23,568 nucleotides of DNA from Actinomycetes bacterium (lineage in GTDB: Bacteria > Actinomycetota > Coriobacteriia > Anaerosomatales > Anaerosomataceae): contig JALHJB010000027.1 in the NCBI GenBank assembly GCA_022839745.1, positions 1-23,568 on the forward strand. The letters are read 5' to 3'. The notes beneath the pieces are model-generated. The model did not search any database. It saw only the letters and a program-made list of their open reading frames with translations, and was not told the DNA's origin. The first letter of the stretch is position 1. The number at the start of each line of letters is the position of its first letter. Positions 7,411 to 14,742 of the stretch are shown one piece after another. Position numbers and translations under genes: made by a program.

Positions 7411-7524
7411 GTTGCGGGTTCTTTCTCGATGCCGATCGCGCTCTTCTGCCTCGTGGGCATCCCCACGGTCTACAACACCATCCACGCGGGTTACATCGGC
7501 GGGGTCGAGGGCCAGCTCTGGTAG
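7411..7524 (+). pseudogene. C-terminal remnant of a second ccsA-like gene
   Basis: From the ATG at 7429 to the TAG at 7522 the frame reads MPIALFCLVGIPTVYNTIHA, then GYIGGVEGQLW. It aligns with the C-terminus of the intact CcsA (MPLSLFTLVGIPAVFDTTHA, then GIGGLGKDL), with about 18 identities in 30 positions, including the conserved His. There is an in-frame stop at 7408-7410 and no membrane domains or WWD motif upstream. The DNA differs substantially from the neighbouring ccsA, so this looks like an older paralogue that has been mostly deleted rather than a fresh duplication. A functional 31-residue peptide is unlikely. Confidence 0.65.
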
Positions 7525-7566
7525 AGTGGCACCGGCCGATCACCGCACCTGCAGTCCGCATACGGC

Positions 7567-7592
7567 GAAGGGCGCCCCGCGGGGCGCCCTTC
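7567..7592. terminator. Symmetrical terminator hairpin between convergent genes
   Basis: GAAGGGCGCCCC (7567-7578) pairs perfectly with GGGGCGCCCTTC (7581-7592). It lies between the ccsA side (+) and the 3' end of the radical SAM gene (-, ending at 7621), where a bidirectional terminator is expected. There is no long T-run. Confidence 0.7.
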
Positions 7593-7620
7593 GTGCATTC
7601 GCCGGTGATTGCGGCAGCAG

Positions 7621-9141
7621 CTACTCGGCCGCCGCCTCTTCTCGATTGTCCGCTCCGGAGAGCCGCTTCATGGCAGCCGCCATCTTCTTGGGCATCTCGC
7701 CGATCTTCTCTTTGCCGATGCCAAGGAAGTCGAACTGCTCGCCATAGTCGCGCATCATGACCTTCATGGCGGAGAGCATATAGCTGCGCTTGAAGCCCTC
7801 CGGCAACGCCAGGATCTCGTTCATCTTGTTCGCGTAGAACGTCATGTAGCAGCGCCCGAGCGCGATCGTCACGTCGGTGAGCGACATGTTGTACGGCTCG
7901 ATGATCGGGGTCGAGATGTTGTACTTGGAGTAGTCCCATACGCGGATGCGGTCGTGCACATCGTCCCAGAGCCCCGTGTAGGGCATCGGGGTGAGCACCG
8001 GGAACACAGCGATATCCGGGTTGAGGCGCGCGGCCATCTCGGCGGTCGCCTTGATGGAGTCCCATGTCTCTTCCGGGAAGCCGATCATGAACGAGGCTTC
8101 GATCATGATGTCGTGCGCCTTGAGGATGTTCACCGCGCGCTCGTTCATGTCGATCGTGGTGCCCTTGTTGAGGCTGTTAAGGAGCTCGTCGGTGGACGTT
8201 TCGAGGCCGAGATAGATGTGCATGATGCCGGCGTCGGCGTACTTATGCAGGATGTCCTCGTCGCGGATGATGTCCTCGACCCGGGTCTCGATGAGCAGCT
8301 TGGCCCCAAGATCGGCCTCGATGAGCAGGTCGAGGATCTTCTCCCAGCGATCGCGATCCCGCGTGGGGTACGCGTCGATCATGGTGATGAACTCGACGTG
8401 GTACTCATCCACGAGGTGGCGGATCTCATCCACCACCTTGTACGGGTCGCGTGCGCGCCACTCGCCGCGCCAGAACACGCGCTGGCTGCAGAACGAGCAG
8501 CCCATCATGCAGCCGCGGGAGGTGAGGATCGACGCCATGCGTCCCCACGGGTCGATGTTGTAGTGATAGTCGTCCCACTCCAGCGCATCCCAGGCGGGGG
8601 TCAGCGTGTCGAGGTCCTCGATGTGCGGTCGCTGCGGCGTTGCCACGATCTCGCCGTCACGCACGAATGCGATGCCCTTCACGTCCTCGAGCGCCCGTCC
8701 GTCAGCGAGTGCGCCGAGGAGCTCGGCGAGCGTCTCCTCCATCTCGCCGCGCAGGATCACGTCGACGGGGTTGTCCTCTTCGTTGAGCATCTCCTCGTAC
8801 ATGAACGTGGGATGCGGGCCGCCGATGAGCGTATGGATCGCAGGGTCGACCTGCTTGGCCACACGGAGCGCTTCAACGGCCGCGGGGACGGTGCACGTGC
8901 TGATCGCGCCGGTGACCGGGAGGTAGTCGATGGACATGACAACGTCCGGCTTGTAGGTCTCGATCTGGTGCCGGATCTCCTCATACGATGTGTCCTTGTA
9001 CATCGCGTCGTAGATCTTGGCCTCGTGCCCGGCGTTGATGGCGGCGCCGGCGAGGTAGACGAGGTGCAGGGGTGGCCAGTTGCCGATCATCTGCTGGCCC
9101 CAGCACTTGTACGGTGGTGTCACGAACAGGACTCTGCTCAT
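7621..9141 (-). CDS. B12-binding-domain radical SAM enzyme
   Basis: This 506-residue protein starts at MSRVLFVTPPYKCWG, with GGGAGA upstream at good spacing. Residues 1-150 have the cobalamin-binding fold pattern (VLFVTPP; VVMSIDYLPVTGA; HTLIGGPHPTF). The radical SAM core follows, with the cluster motif C211-MMG-C215-SF-C218, a YLGLETSTDELL strand (310-321) and a FMIGFPEE motif (351-358). The order and length match the BchE / anaerobic cyclase-like family, whose members do methylations, cyclisations and ring changes on varied substrates. It stands alone, with no biosynthetic partner next to it, so the substrate cannot be inferred. Charged, Ala-rich residues form the C-terminal tail. Confidence 0.88.
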   Translation of the reverse strand: MSRVLFVTPPYKCWGQQMIGNWPPLHLVYLAGAAINAGHEAKIYDAMYKDTSYEEIRHQIETYKPDVVMSIDYLPVTGAISTCTVPAAVEALRVAKQVDPAIHTLIGGPHPTFMYEEMLNEEDNPVDVILRGEMEETLAELLGALADGRALEDVKGIAFVRDGEIVATPQRPHIEDLDTLTPAWDALEWDDYHYNIDPWGRMASILTSRGCMMGCSFCSQRVFWRGEWRARDPYKVVDEIRHLVDEYHVEFITMIDAYPTRDRDRWEKILDLLIEADLGAKLLIETRVEDIIRDEDILHKYADAGIMHIYLGLETSTDELLNSLNKGTTIDMNERAVNILKAHDIMIEASFMIGFPEETWDSIKATAEMAARLNPDIAVFPVLTPMPYTGLWDDVHDRIRVWDYSKYNISTPIIEPYNMSLTDVTIALGRCYMTFYANKMNEILALPEGFKRSYMLSAMKVMMRDYGEQFDFLGIGKEKIGEMPKKMAAAMKRLSGADNREEAAAE

Positions 9142-9261
9142 ACGGATATGTCTCCCATCGGTTGCACGTGTCGAGCATTGGGACAGCAAGCATGGTACCA
9201 CTGGTAGGAGAAAGGTTGCTTCACATATCCTTACCCGGCAGCCGAGGCGCGCCGCGCGTGG

Positions 9262-9267
9262 TACCCT
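9262..9267 (+). promoter_or_regulatory. Possible -10 box for a leaderless J-domain transcript
   Basis: TACCCT lies seven bases before the ATG at 9274, and no Shine-Dalgarno site precedes that ATG. This spacing is what leaderless actinobacterial mRNAs show (TANNNT followed by a start at the first transcribed base). No -35 box is evident. Confidence 0.3.
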
Positions 9268-9273
9268 CGCACG

Positions 9274-9600
9274 ATGGCACGAGAGAAAGGTGCGATCCGC
9301 CCGATGGCTGACCATTACCAGCTGCTACAGGTCCGTCGCGACGCCTCCCCTGAGGTGATCGCCGCGGCGTACCGGCGTCTCATGCGGGACGCCCATCCCG
9401 ATCATGGTGGGAGCGCCGAGCGGGCCACGAGGCTGAACGTGGCGTACGAAACGCTCGCCGATCCCGCGGCCCGGGCCCGGTATGACGCGGCGCTTCCGCC
9501 GGAGAGCTGGCGAGGCCGGTCGCTGGCTCCCGAGATCGCGTACAGGCTCGGACGCTCGCTCGGGCGGTTCGTGCGCTCCGTCCGTCACGATTCTCTCTAG
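9274..9600 (+). CDS. Stand-alone J-domain protein
   Basis: The protein is 108 residues, almost only a J domain: DHYQLLQVRRDASPEVI, AAYRRLMRDAHPDHGG with the essential HPD tripeptide, and a helix IV region (AYETLADPAARARYDAAL). J domains stimulate DnaK ATPase. There is no G/F-rich, zinc-finger or client-binding domain, so it is not DnaJ itself but a small co-chaperone of unknown target. The last 30 residues are basic and amphipathic. An alternative start at 9304 (MADHYQLLQV) removes ten residues; its Shine-Dalgarno match is distant. Confidence 0.82.
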   Translation: MAREKGAIRPMADHYQLLQVRRDASPEVIAAAYRRLMRDAHPDHGGSAERATRLNVAYETLADPAARARYDAALPPESWRGRSLAPEIAYRLGRSLGRFVRSVRHDSL

Positions 9601-9607
9601 ACACCGG

Positions 9608-9633
9608 CAACGCGGCCCCAAAGGACCGCGTTG
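9608..9633. terminator. Hairpin between convergent J-domain and HD-GYP genes
   Basis: CAACGCGG (9608-9615) pairs with CCGCGTTG (9626-9633) around a 10-base loop, just after the J-domain stop and before the HD-GYP 3' end. This is a plausible shared terminator. Confidence 0.55.
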
Positions 9634-9661
9634 TGTGTCGGTGCATGTGAGGGCGGCAGGC

Positions 9662-11140
9662 CTACAGGTACTGCCACACGTCGTCGATGCCGGCGTCGCT
9701 TGCCGGGATGCACTCGGTGATCGTGAGCGCATAGGTGCCGGTCTCGGGGTCGATCAGGCGCAGGTCGACCGTCTCGGGCTCCTCGTACCAGCGGCCCTGA
9801 GGGTCGATCAGCCGCTTCACGCGCGGACGGAGCAGGTCGTCTTTGTTCACCCGGAACACCACGGCCGTCGACCCGTCGTCGATGGTCACCACGGCACCCA
9901 TCGGATAGATGCCCAGCATCGCCACAAGCGCCTTGGTGACGCTGGGATCGTACGCCTTGCTCCGGCCCTGCATGAGCACCGCAAGCGCCTTGTCGGGCCG
10001 TATCTCGCGCCTGAAGGGCCGCCGGGTGGTCATTGCGTCGTACGCGTCGCATAGCGCCACGATCTTCGAGAACAGGTGCTGCTCCTGCGGCGTGTCCGCC
10101 GGCGGATACCCCTGCAGGTCGTGGCGCTGGTGGTGTTCGTAGGCCACCACCATCGGCATCTGGTCGACGAGCTGGATCCGCTTCAGCAGGTCGGCGCCCT
10201 CGATGGTGTGGCTCTTCACGATCTGCCACTCGTCCGCGGTGAGGGGGCCTTCCTTGTTGAGGATGTCCTCCGGGATGCGCACTTTGCCGAGGTCGTACAG
10301 AAGCGCCGAGAGGCCCAGCGAGCGCAGGGTCTCCTTGTCGAGCCCGATGGAGGCGCCGAGCGCGAGGGAGAGGATGCATACGTTGAGCGAGTGGTTGAGC
10401 GTGTAGTCGTCGTGCGTCTTGATCGCGGCGAGCCCCAGGATCGCGGCCGGGTCCTTGAACAGCGTGTCCAGCAGCGCGCTGATCATCTGCTGCAGCCCGT
10501 CGACCTCGAACACCTTCCCGAGCTTGGCTTGCGTCTCCACATCGCGCATCAGCGCGACGCCCTGGTCGTAGATCTCGCGTCCGTGGGCTTTGTTCTCGCG
10601 CTCCTCGGCGGCGCGTACTTTGTCGTCGAGATCGCTCGTCTCGGCGAGTGACACCGTGACCACGCCGGCGCGCGTCAGGAAGGCGGTGGCGTCGTCGATG
10701 GTGCTGATGGATGTGTCGTTCAGGAGCGAGGCGAGAGCGCCCGCATCGCTCTGCGAGAAGCCGAGGGTGAACGTCACGGCCGAGACGCCGCGCGCGAGCA
10801 GGTCTTCGATGAGCTTGCGGTAGGTCACGCTCTCCTCGGGAAGCACCTGGTTCTCGATGAACAGCGTGGCCTTGTACACGTTCAGCGTGACGTTCTCAAA
10901 GCCGAGCTCGGCGAGTGTGGCCACGGCCTCCGAGAGCTCCCATGTCGACTGCTCGACCAGGGGATGCGTGGCCGGGTACAGCGCGTCGTTGTTCTGCGCC
11001 ACCGCGATCGCCCGGGCCAGCGCCCGTGCCGCGTTGAGGCGCTTCTCGCTCGAGAACGGCGGCCGCGCCGCCGGACCCGCTATCGAGGCGAGCTCCTCCG
11101 GCGTCTCAAGCCTCTCATCGTCGATGGGGTGATCGGTCAC
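9662..11140 (-). CDS. HD-GYP-family protein with altered HD motif
   Basis: HD-GYP enzymes hydrolyse cyclic di-nucleotides such as c-di-GMP. Family landmarks in this 492-residue protein are HDDYTLNHSLNV (243-254), GLSALLYDLGKVRIP (276-290), H311, YEHHQRHDLQGYPP (334-347) and CDAYDAMTTRRPFR (364-377). The normal LLHDIGK motif reads LLYDLGK, so the metal-ligand His is Tyr282. The usual HHE-x-x-DGxGYP is HHQRHDLQGYP. Catalysis is therefore doubtful and it may be a sensor or binding protein. The N-terminal part (about 36-166) is a separate domain (LYPATHP motif) that resembles the one in the upstream HEAT-repeat protein. A roughly 90-residue extension follows the HD domain. The GTG start overlaps the upstream stop (GTGA), so the two genes are probably co-translated. 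Confidence 0.88.
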   Translation of the reverse strand: MTDHPIDDERLETPEELASIAGPAARPPFSSEKRLNAARALARAIAVAQNNDALYPATHPLVEQSTWELSEAVATLAELGFENVTLNVYKATLFIENQVLPEESVTYRKLIEDLLARGVSAVTFTLGFSQSDAGALASLLNDTSISTIDDATAFLTRAGVVTVSLAETSDLDDKVRAAEERENKAHGREIYDQGVALMRDVETQAKLGKVFEVDGLQQMISALLDTLFKDPAAILGLAAIKTHDDYTLNHSLNVCILSLALGASIGLDKETLRSLGLSALLYDLGKVRIPEDILNKEGPLTADEWQIVKSHTIEGADLLKRIQLVDQMPMVVAYEHHQRHDLQGYPPADTPQEQHLFSKIVALCDAYDAMTTRRPFRREIRPDKALAVLMQGRSKAYDPSVTKALVAMLGIYPMGAVVTIDDGSTAVVFRVNKDDLLRPRVKRLIDPQGRWYEEPETVDLRLIDPETGTYALTITECIPASDAGIDDVWQYL

Positions 11141-13065
11141 TCGACTTCCCTCCTTCTGTCGGTGCGGCTCCGGCCCTCTATGGAGTCCAGGACCCTTCCC
11201 GCCAGGTATCGAAGCTCACGGTTCTTCTTTCCGAGCACAAGCCGTCGCGAGGCGATCCGCTTGAGCGCCGGTATGGCGCGCTCAGAGCCGATAGCTTCGA
11301 GACTCTTGAGTACTTCTTTCTTGAGCTCGTAGTTCCTCTCATTCACCTCGGCGGCGGCGATCACCTTGAGCAGCGCGGGGACGGCGTCCTCGATGCGGGC
11401 GGCGCCGATCTCACGTGCCGCGATGCGGCGCGTCTCGGGGTCCCAGTGCGCCAGGCACTTCTCGAGAAGCTGGACGCTCTCGGTGCCCGGCGTCCGTGCG
11501 ATGACCGCGACCGCGGCCTGCCGGACGCGCGCGTCGAGGTGCTCGAGTCCAAGCGCGACGGTGGGGGTGAGCCTCCGTGAGCCGATCGCTCGCAGCATGT
11601 CGAGGACCACCAGCGCCTCCGCGGGCTCGCCCGAGCGCAGCACCCTGCCGGCCACGGGCGCCATCGATTCCGAGATCATATCCGCGAGTGCGACCAGCGT
11701 GTCCCGGGAGACCTGATCGCCGTGCTGGTACGCGTCGATCACCGCTTCTGCGCCGGTTGCTCCTGAAGCAAGGAGCAGGGCGCGGGCGGCTTCTGACGTG
11801 TGGTCGAGCAGGAGCTGGCGCACGCACTCATGCGCCAGGACCGGGTCCGACAGCGTATGACGGGCCGCCGCGGCCGCAGCCGACGTGGCGGGGTCGCTCC
11901 CCGCGTCGTCCAGCAGTACCGCGGCATCCGCGACCTGCGGCAGGGCACCGTGCTTGGCCGCTGCCGGGATGGCCTCGGCAACCGCCCGCACGGCGTCTTC
12001 GGTCAGCCTGAGCCGGGCAACCCTGATCGCCGTGGCAAGCCCGCGCGCGGCCGTGTCCCGCGCGGTGGTGCCGGCCACCAGCCGGTCGAGCTGCAGCACG
12101 TCCTCCTCGTCGGTGCCGCTCACCTCGGCGGCTATGCCCGACACGTCGGCCTCCGCGGGGATGCCGCGCTGCTCGTCCGATGTCGGCGAGGGGCGCATCA
12201 GGGCGGCTACCTCCGCGAGGGCCGCGGGCGGGAGCTCGAGCGCGCCGAGCAGCGTGTCTTCGTCCTCGGAGCGCATCTGTGCGGTGAGGCGGAGCAGCCG
12301 GGCCAGGGCGGCAGGCGGCATGTGAGCCACAACGCCGAGCATGCCCGTCATCGCGTCGCCCGCCGGTGTGTGCTCGAGCGCCGCACTGAGGAGCGCGAGC
12401 CGCGACTGCTCGTCGAGGAAGCGGAGCGCCTCGGCGCATCTGGTCCTGGCGAGGTCGCGCGCCGCGGGCTCGAGCCGGTCGATGGCCTCGGCCACCGCGT
12501 CGTGCGGCTCGCCAGCGCCGCCGACCGACGCACCCCATGCCTGCGCCGCCCGTGCGAGCTTGGGCGCGATCTCATCGAGCGGGGACGCCGTGAGGTCCAG
12601 GCCGAGCAGCCCTTCCTCGGCCGAGGCACGCAGCGTGACCTCGACCACGGCGATGTTCGCGACGCCGGCGTCAAGCAGCGCCTTGCGGAAGCCGCCGGAC
12701 CCGCGCAGTGCGACCGAATCGCGGCTCAGCGTCTCAAGGAACAGGACGGTTTCTTCGTCGGTGACCTCAGGCGCGATGATCAGCTGACCCACCTGCAGCC
12801 CGTGAAGTGTCTCGCCGAGTGCGGCGATCTGTGACACGCCCTCGCCCACGGCGGTATCGCCGAGGATGAAGCGGCTCCGGTCGACCTTGAGCTGGATCGG
12901 GCCGGTTGCTCGCGTCACCGTGCGGACGGCGCCGGTGAACCGGGTGATCGCCTCGCCGCGCATGGGGCTCGCCGCCGGGTAGAGCCGCACCGCGTTCATG
13001 GCCAGTGCCAGCGAACGGAGAAGCGCTTCAGCATGCGCGGCGGTCGTACTGGCCGGATGCTCCAT
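11137..13065 (-). CDS. HEAT-repeat protein with LYPxxxP N-terminal domain
   Basis: The start at 13065 has a very strong Shine-Dalgarno site (GAGAGGAGGAG), giving 642 residues. Residues about 10-143 contain LAMNAVRLYPAASPMRGE, IQLKVDRSRFILGD and VGQLIIAPEVTDEETVLFL, matching in order the N-terminal domain of the downstream HD-GYP protein. The middle is Ala-rich and helical. The C-terminal ~150 residues are HEAT repeats (DARVRQAAVAVIARTPG; DPETRRIAAREIGAARI; EDAVPALLKVIA; KEVLKSLEAIGSERAIPAL). HEAT repeats are protein-binding scaffolds. With the overlapping HD-GYP gene it may form a two-protein signalling module; this is inferred from coupling and the shared domain. There is no signal peptide or membrane segment, so both are probably cytoplasmic. 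Confidence 0.82.
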   Translation of the reverse strand: MEHPASTTAAHAEALLRSLALAMNAVRLYPAASPMRGEAITRFTGAVRTVTRATGPIQLKVDRSRFILGDTAVGEGVSQIAALGETLHGLQVGQLIIAPEVTDEETVLFLETLSRDSVALRGSGGFRKALLDAGVANIAVVEVTLRASAEEGLLGLDLTASPLDEIAPKLARAAQAWGASVGGAGEPHDAVAEAIDRLEPAARDLARTRCAEALRFLDEQSRLALLSAALEHTPAGDAMTGMLGVVAHMPPAALARLLRLTAQMRSEDEDTLLGALELPPAALAEVAALMRPSPTSDEQRGIPAEADVSGIAAEVSGTDEEDVLQLDRLVAGTTARDTAARGLATAIRVARLRLTEDAVRAVAEAIPAAAKHGALPQVADAAVLLDDAGSDPATSAAAAAARHTLSDPVLAHECVRQLLLDHTSEAARALLLASGATGAEAVIDAYQHGDQVSRDTLVALADMISESMAPVAGRVLRSGEPAEALVVLDMLRAIGSRRLTPTVALGLEHLDARVRQAAVAVIARTPGTESVQLLEKCLAHWDPETRRIAAREIGAARIEDAVPALLKVIAAAEVNERNYELKKEVLKSLEAIGSERAIPALKRIASRRLVLGKKNRELRYLAGRVLDSIEGRSRTDRRREVE

Positions 13066-13194
13066 CGCTCCTCCTCTCGCGCATTCGAGCGGTTCGGGTA
13101 TATCGTCAACAGTCGAAGCGTGGCGTTGAGCCTGACGCACTGCCATCCGGTCACGTATATCGTATTCCCTAATGGGCGATACTGAAGGAGATTC

Positions 13195-13689
13195 GTGGCA
13201 CTTCGTAGTGACGCATACTACCGGCAGCTCGTTGAGTCGGAGCTCAGGGCGGCCGGTGTGAACGAGCCACCGGTGTCGCTTGAGGCCGTTGCCGCGCATC
13301 TCGGCGTTCCTGTCCGTTCGATCCCGCTCCCGCTCTGGTTCACCGCCGCGCTCATCTACGAGGACGGCCTTCCGGCGGTCCTGCTCAACGCCAGCAGGCC
13401 GATGCTCGTCAGGCAGGTGGGTCTTGGCCATGTGTTGGGGCACATCCTCGTGGTGCTCGACGACCCGGAGGCCACGTTTCCCCGTGACAGGGAGGACAAG
13501 CATCGCATCGCCGACATGCTGGCCGACGAGTTCGTGACGCCCGGCTACCTGGTGCGCGACCAGGCGCAGAAGTGGTTCAACGACTATCGGTACCTCGCCG
13601 GACTGTTCGGCGTCCCCGAGTCGCGGATGTTCGAGGCCATGCGCGACCTCGGCCTTATCAAGAGCCGGGGGGTCGTCTGGGACTACTGA
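13195..13689 (+). CDS. ImmA/IrrE-like protein lacking the catalytic Glu
   Basis: The GTG start follows GAAGGAG with four bases between. The 164-residue protein has an N-terminal helical part (LEAVAAHLGVPVRSI), a strand pair (AALIYEDGLPAVLLN), then VGLGHVLGHILVV (75-87) and HRIADMLADEFVTPGYLV (103-120). The arrangement matches the ImmA/IrrE metallopeptidase fold, in which HExxH and a later E-x-x-A-D/N supply zinc ligands and a catalytic Glu. Here HExxH reads HVLGH, so the catalytic Glu is Val80, and the third-ligand position appears to be His103. A zinc site may survive, but peptidase activity is doubtful. It is divergent from the HEAT gene, with 129 bases between. Its target is unknown. Confidence 0.7.
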   Translation: MALRSDAYYRQLVESELRAAGVNEPPVSLEAVAAHLGVPVRSIPLPLWFTAALIYEDGLPAVLLNASRPMLVRQVGLGHVLGHILVVLDDPEATFPRDREDKHRIADMLADEFVTPGYLVRDQAQKWFNDYRYLAGLFGVPESRMFEAMRDLGLIKSRGVVWDY

Positions 13690-13764
13690 CCGTCGTGTCG
13701 TCCCCGGCTGGTATCATCGACATGCGGCCGGAACCGGTACGCTACAGCTCGGGAGGTGATGCGC

Positions 13765-14742
13765 ATGCGGACGTCTTACGCCATCGGCGTCGATGTCGGC
13801 GGCACCAGAGTGGCCGCAGGTCTTGTCGATCGCAAGGGCAGGATGCTCAAGGAAGTCCGGACCCTCACGCCCCGGGACGCGGGGCCGTTCGCCATCGTCG
13901 ACGCGATCATCGAGCTGATCACGGATGTCGCTTCGAGCGTGCACCCGGCCGAGATCGCGGGCATAGGCGTGGGACTTCCGGCTCAGATCGACTTCCTTCG
14001 GCAGTCGGTCGAGTTCTGTACGAACCTCCCGCTGACCGGTGTCGACATGCGCTCCCTCATCATGTCCCGGGTACGGCACTCCGTCACGATCGACAACGAC
14101 AGCAACTGCGCCGGCATCGGTGAGAGCAGGTTCGGTGTCGGCAAGGGCGTGCGCGACTTCGTGATGATCACGCTCGGCACAGGCGTGGGCGGGGCGCTCT
14201 TCCTCGATGGACAGCCGTACCGGGGTTCGCGCGGTCTCGGCGCCGAAATCGGTCACATGGTGGTGCAGCTCGACGGCCCGCCATGCCCGTGCGGCGGGGC
14301 GGGTCATCTCGAGTCGTACCTCGGCCGTCCGGCGATCGCCGCGCGTGGCAGGGAGGTCGCCGCCACGTTCCGGGCGTTCGATCTGCGTGAGGCAGCCGGT
14401 GGAGACGCCGAGCAGGTCACGGCGGAGCACGTGATCGTCGCGGCGCTCAAAGGCGATGAAGACGCACGCGGCATCCTGCTCGACGTGGGCGAGATCCTGG
14501 GGCGGGCGCTCGTCAGTATCGTGAACATACTCAACCCCAAGCTCATCATCGTCGGCGGTGGCGTGGGCGAATCATGCGGCTTCCTCGTTGAGCGCGCTGC
14601 CGAGGTCATCGATCACGAGGCCCTGGCAGGACGCAGGGACGTCCGGGTGGTCCAGGCCGAACTCGGTAACGACGCGGGAGTGCTCGGCGCGGCGGCGCTC
14701 GCCTTCGATGAGTACGATTCTCGTGAAGGGATACATCGGTGA
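13765..14742 (+). CDS. ROK-family sugar kinase (glucokinase-like)
   Basis: GGGAGG (13751-13756) is eight bases from the ATG at 13765. Earlier in-frame GTG/ATG codons overlap or crowd that site, so 13765 is the likely start (325 residues). Motifs in order are the phosphate-binding IGVDVGGTRVAAG, IGVGLPAQID, DNDSNCAGIGE with the catalytic Asp, LGTGVGGALF, and the ROK signature GAEIGHMVVQLDG followed by CPCGGAGHLE. The zinc motif has His where many members have the last Cys (GHLE for GCLE). ROK proteins of this length without an N-terminal DNA-binding domain are kinases, usually of glucose or another hexose, but the substrate cannot be fixed from sequence. The stop overlaps the next start (GTGA). 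Confidence 0.88.
   Translation: MRTSYAIGVDVGGTRVAAGLVDRKGRMLKEVRTLTPRDAGPFAIVDAIIELITDVASSVHPAEIAGIGVGLPAQIDFLRQSVEFCTNLPLTGVDMRSLIMSRVRHSVTIDNDSNCAGIGESRFGVGKGVRDFVMITLGTGVGGALFLDGQPYRGSRGLGAEIGHMVVQLDGPPCPCGGAGHLESYLGRPAIAARGREVAATFRAFDLREAAGGDAEQVTAEHVIVAALKGDEDARGILLDVGEILGRALVSIVNILNPKLIIVGGGVGESCGFLVERAAEVIDHEALAGRRDVRVVQAELGNDAGVLGAAALAFDEYDSREGIHR

Noticed and set aside
7609..9207. 532-residue open frame on the + strand opposite the radical SAM gene
   Set aside because: It is a His/Arg/Val-rich shadow of the strong minus-strand gene, with no recognisable motifs and no ribosome-binding site.
11800..12834. 344-residue + strand frame opposite the HEAT-repeat gene
   Set aside because: Composition is the Arg/Gly-rich pattern of an antisense shadow in GC-rich DNA; the minus frame has a clear start site and HEAT repeats.
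13126..13161. Promoter between the HEAT and IrrE-like genes (TTGAGC and TATATC)
   Set aside because: The spacing between the two boxes is about 24 bases, too long for a normal promoter, so it was not annotated.
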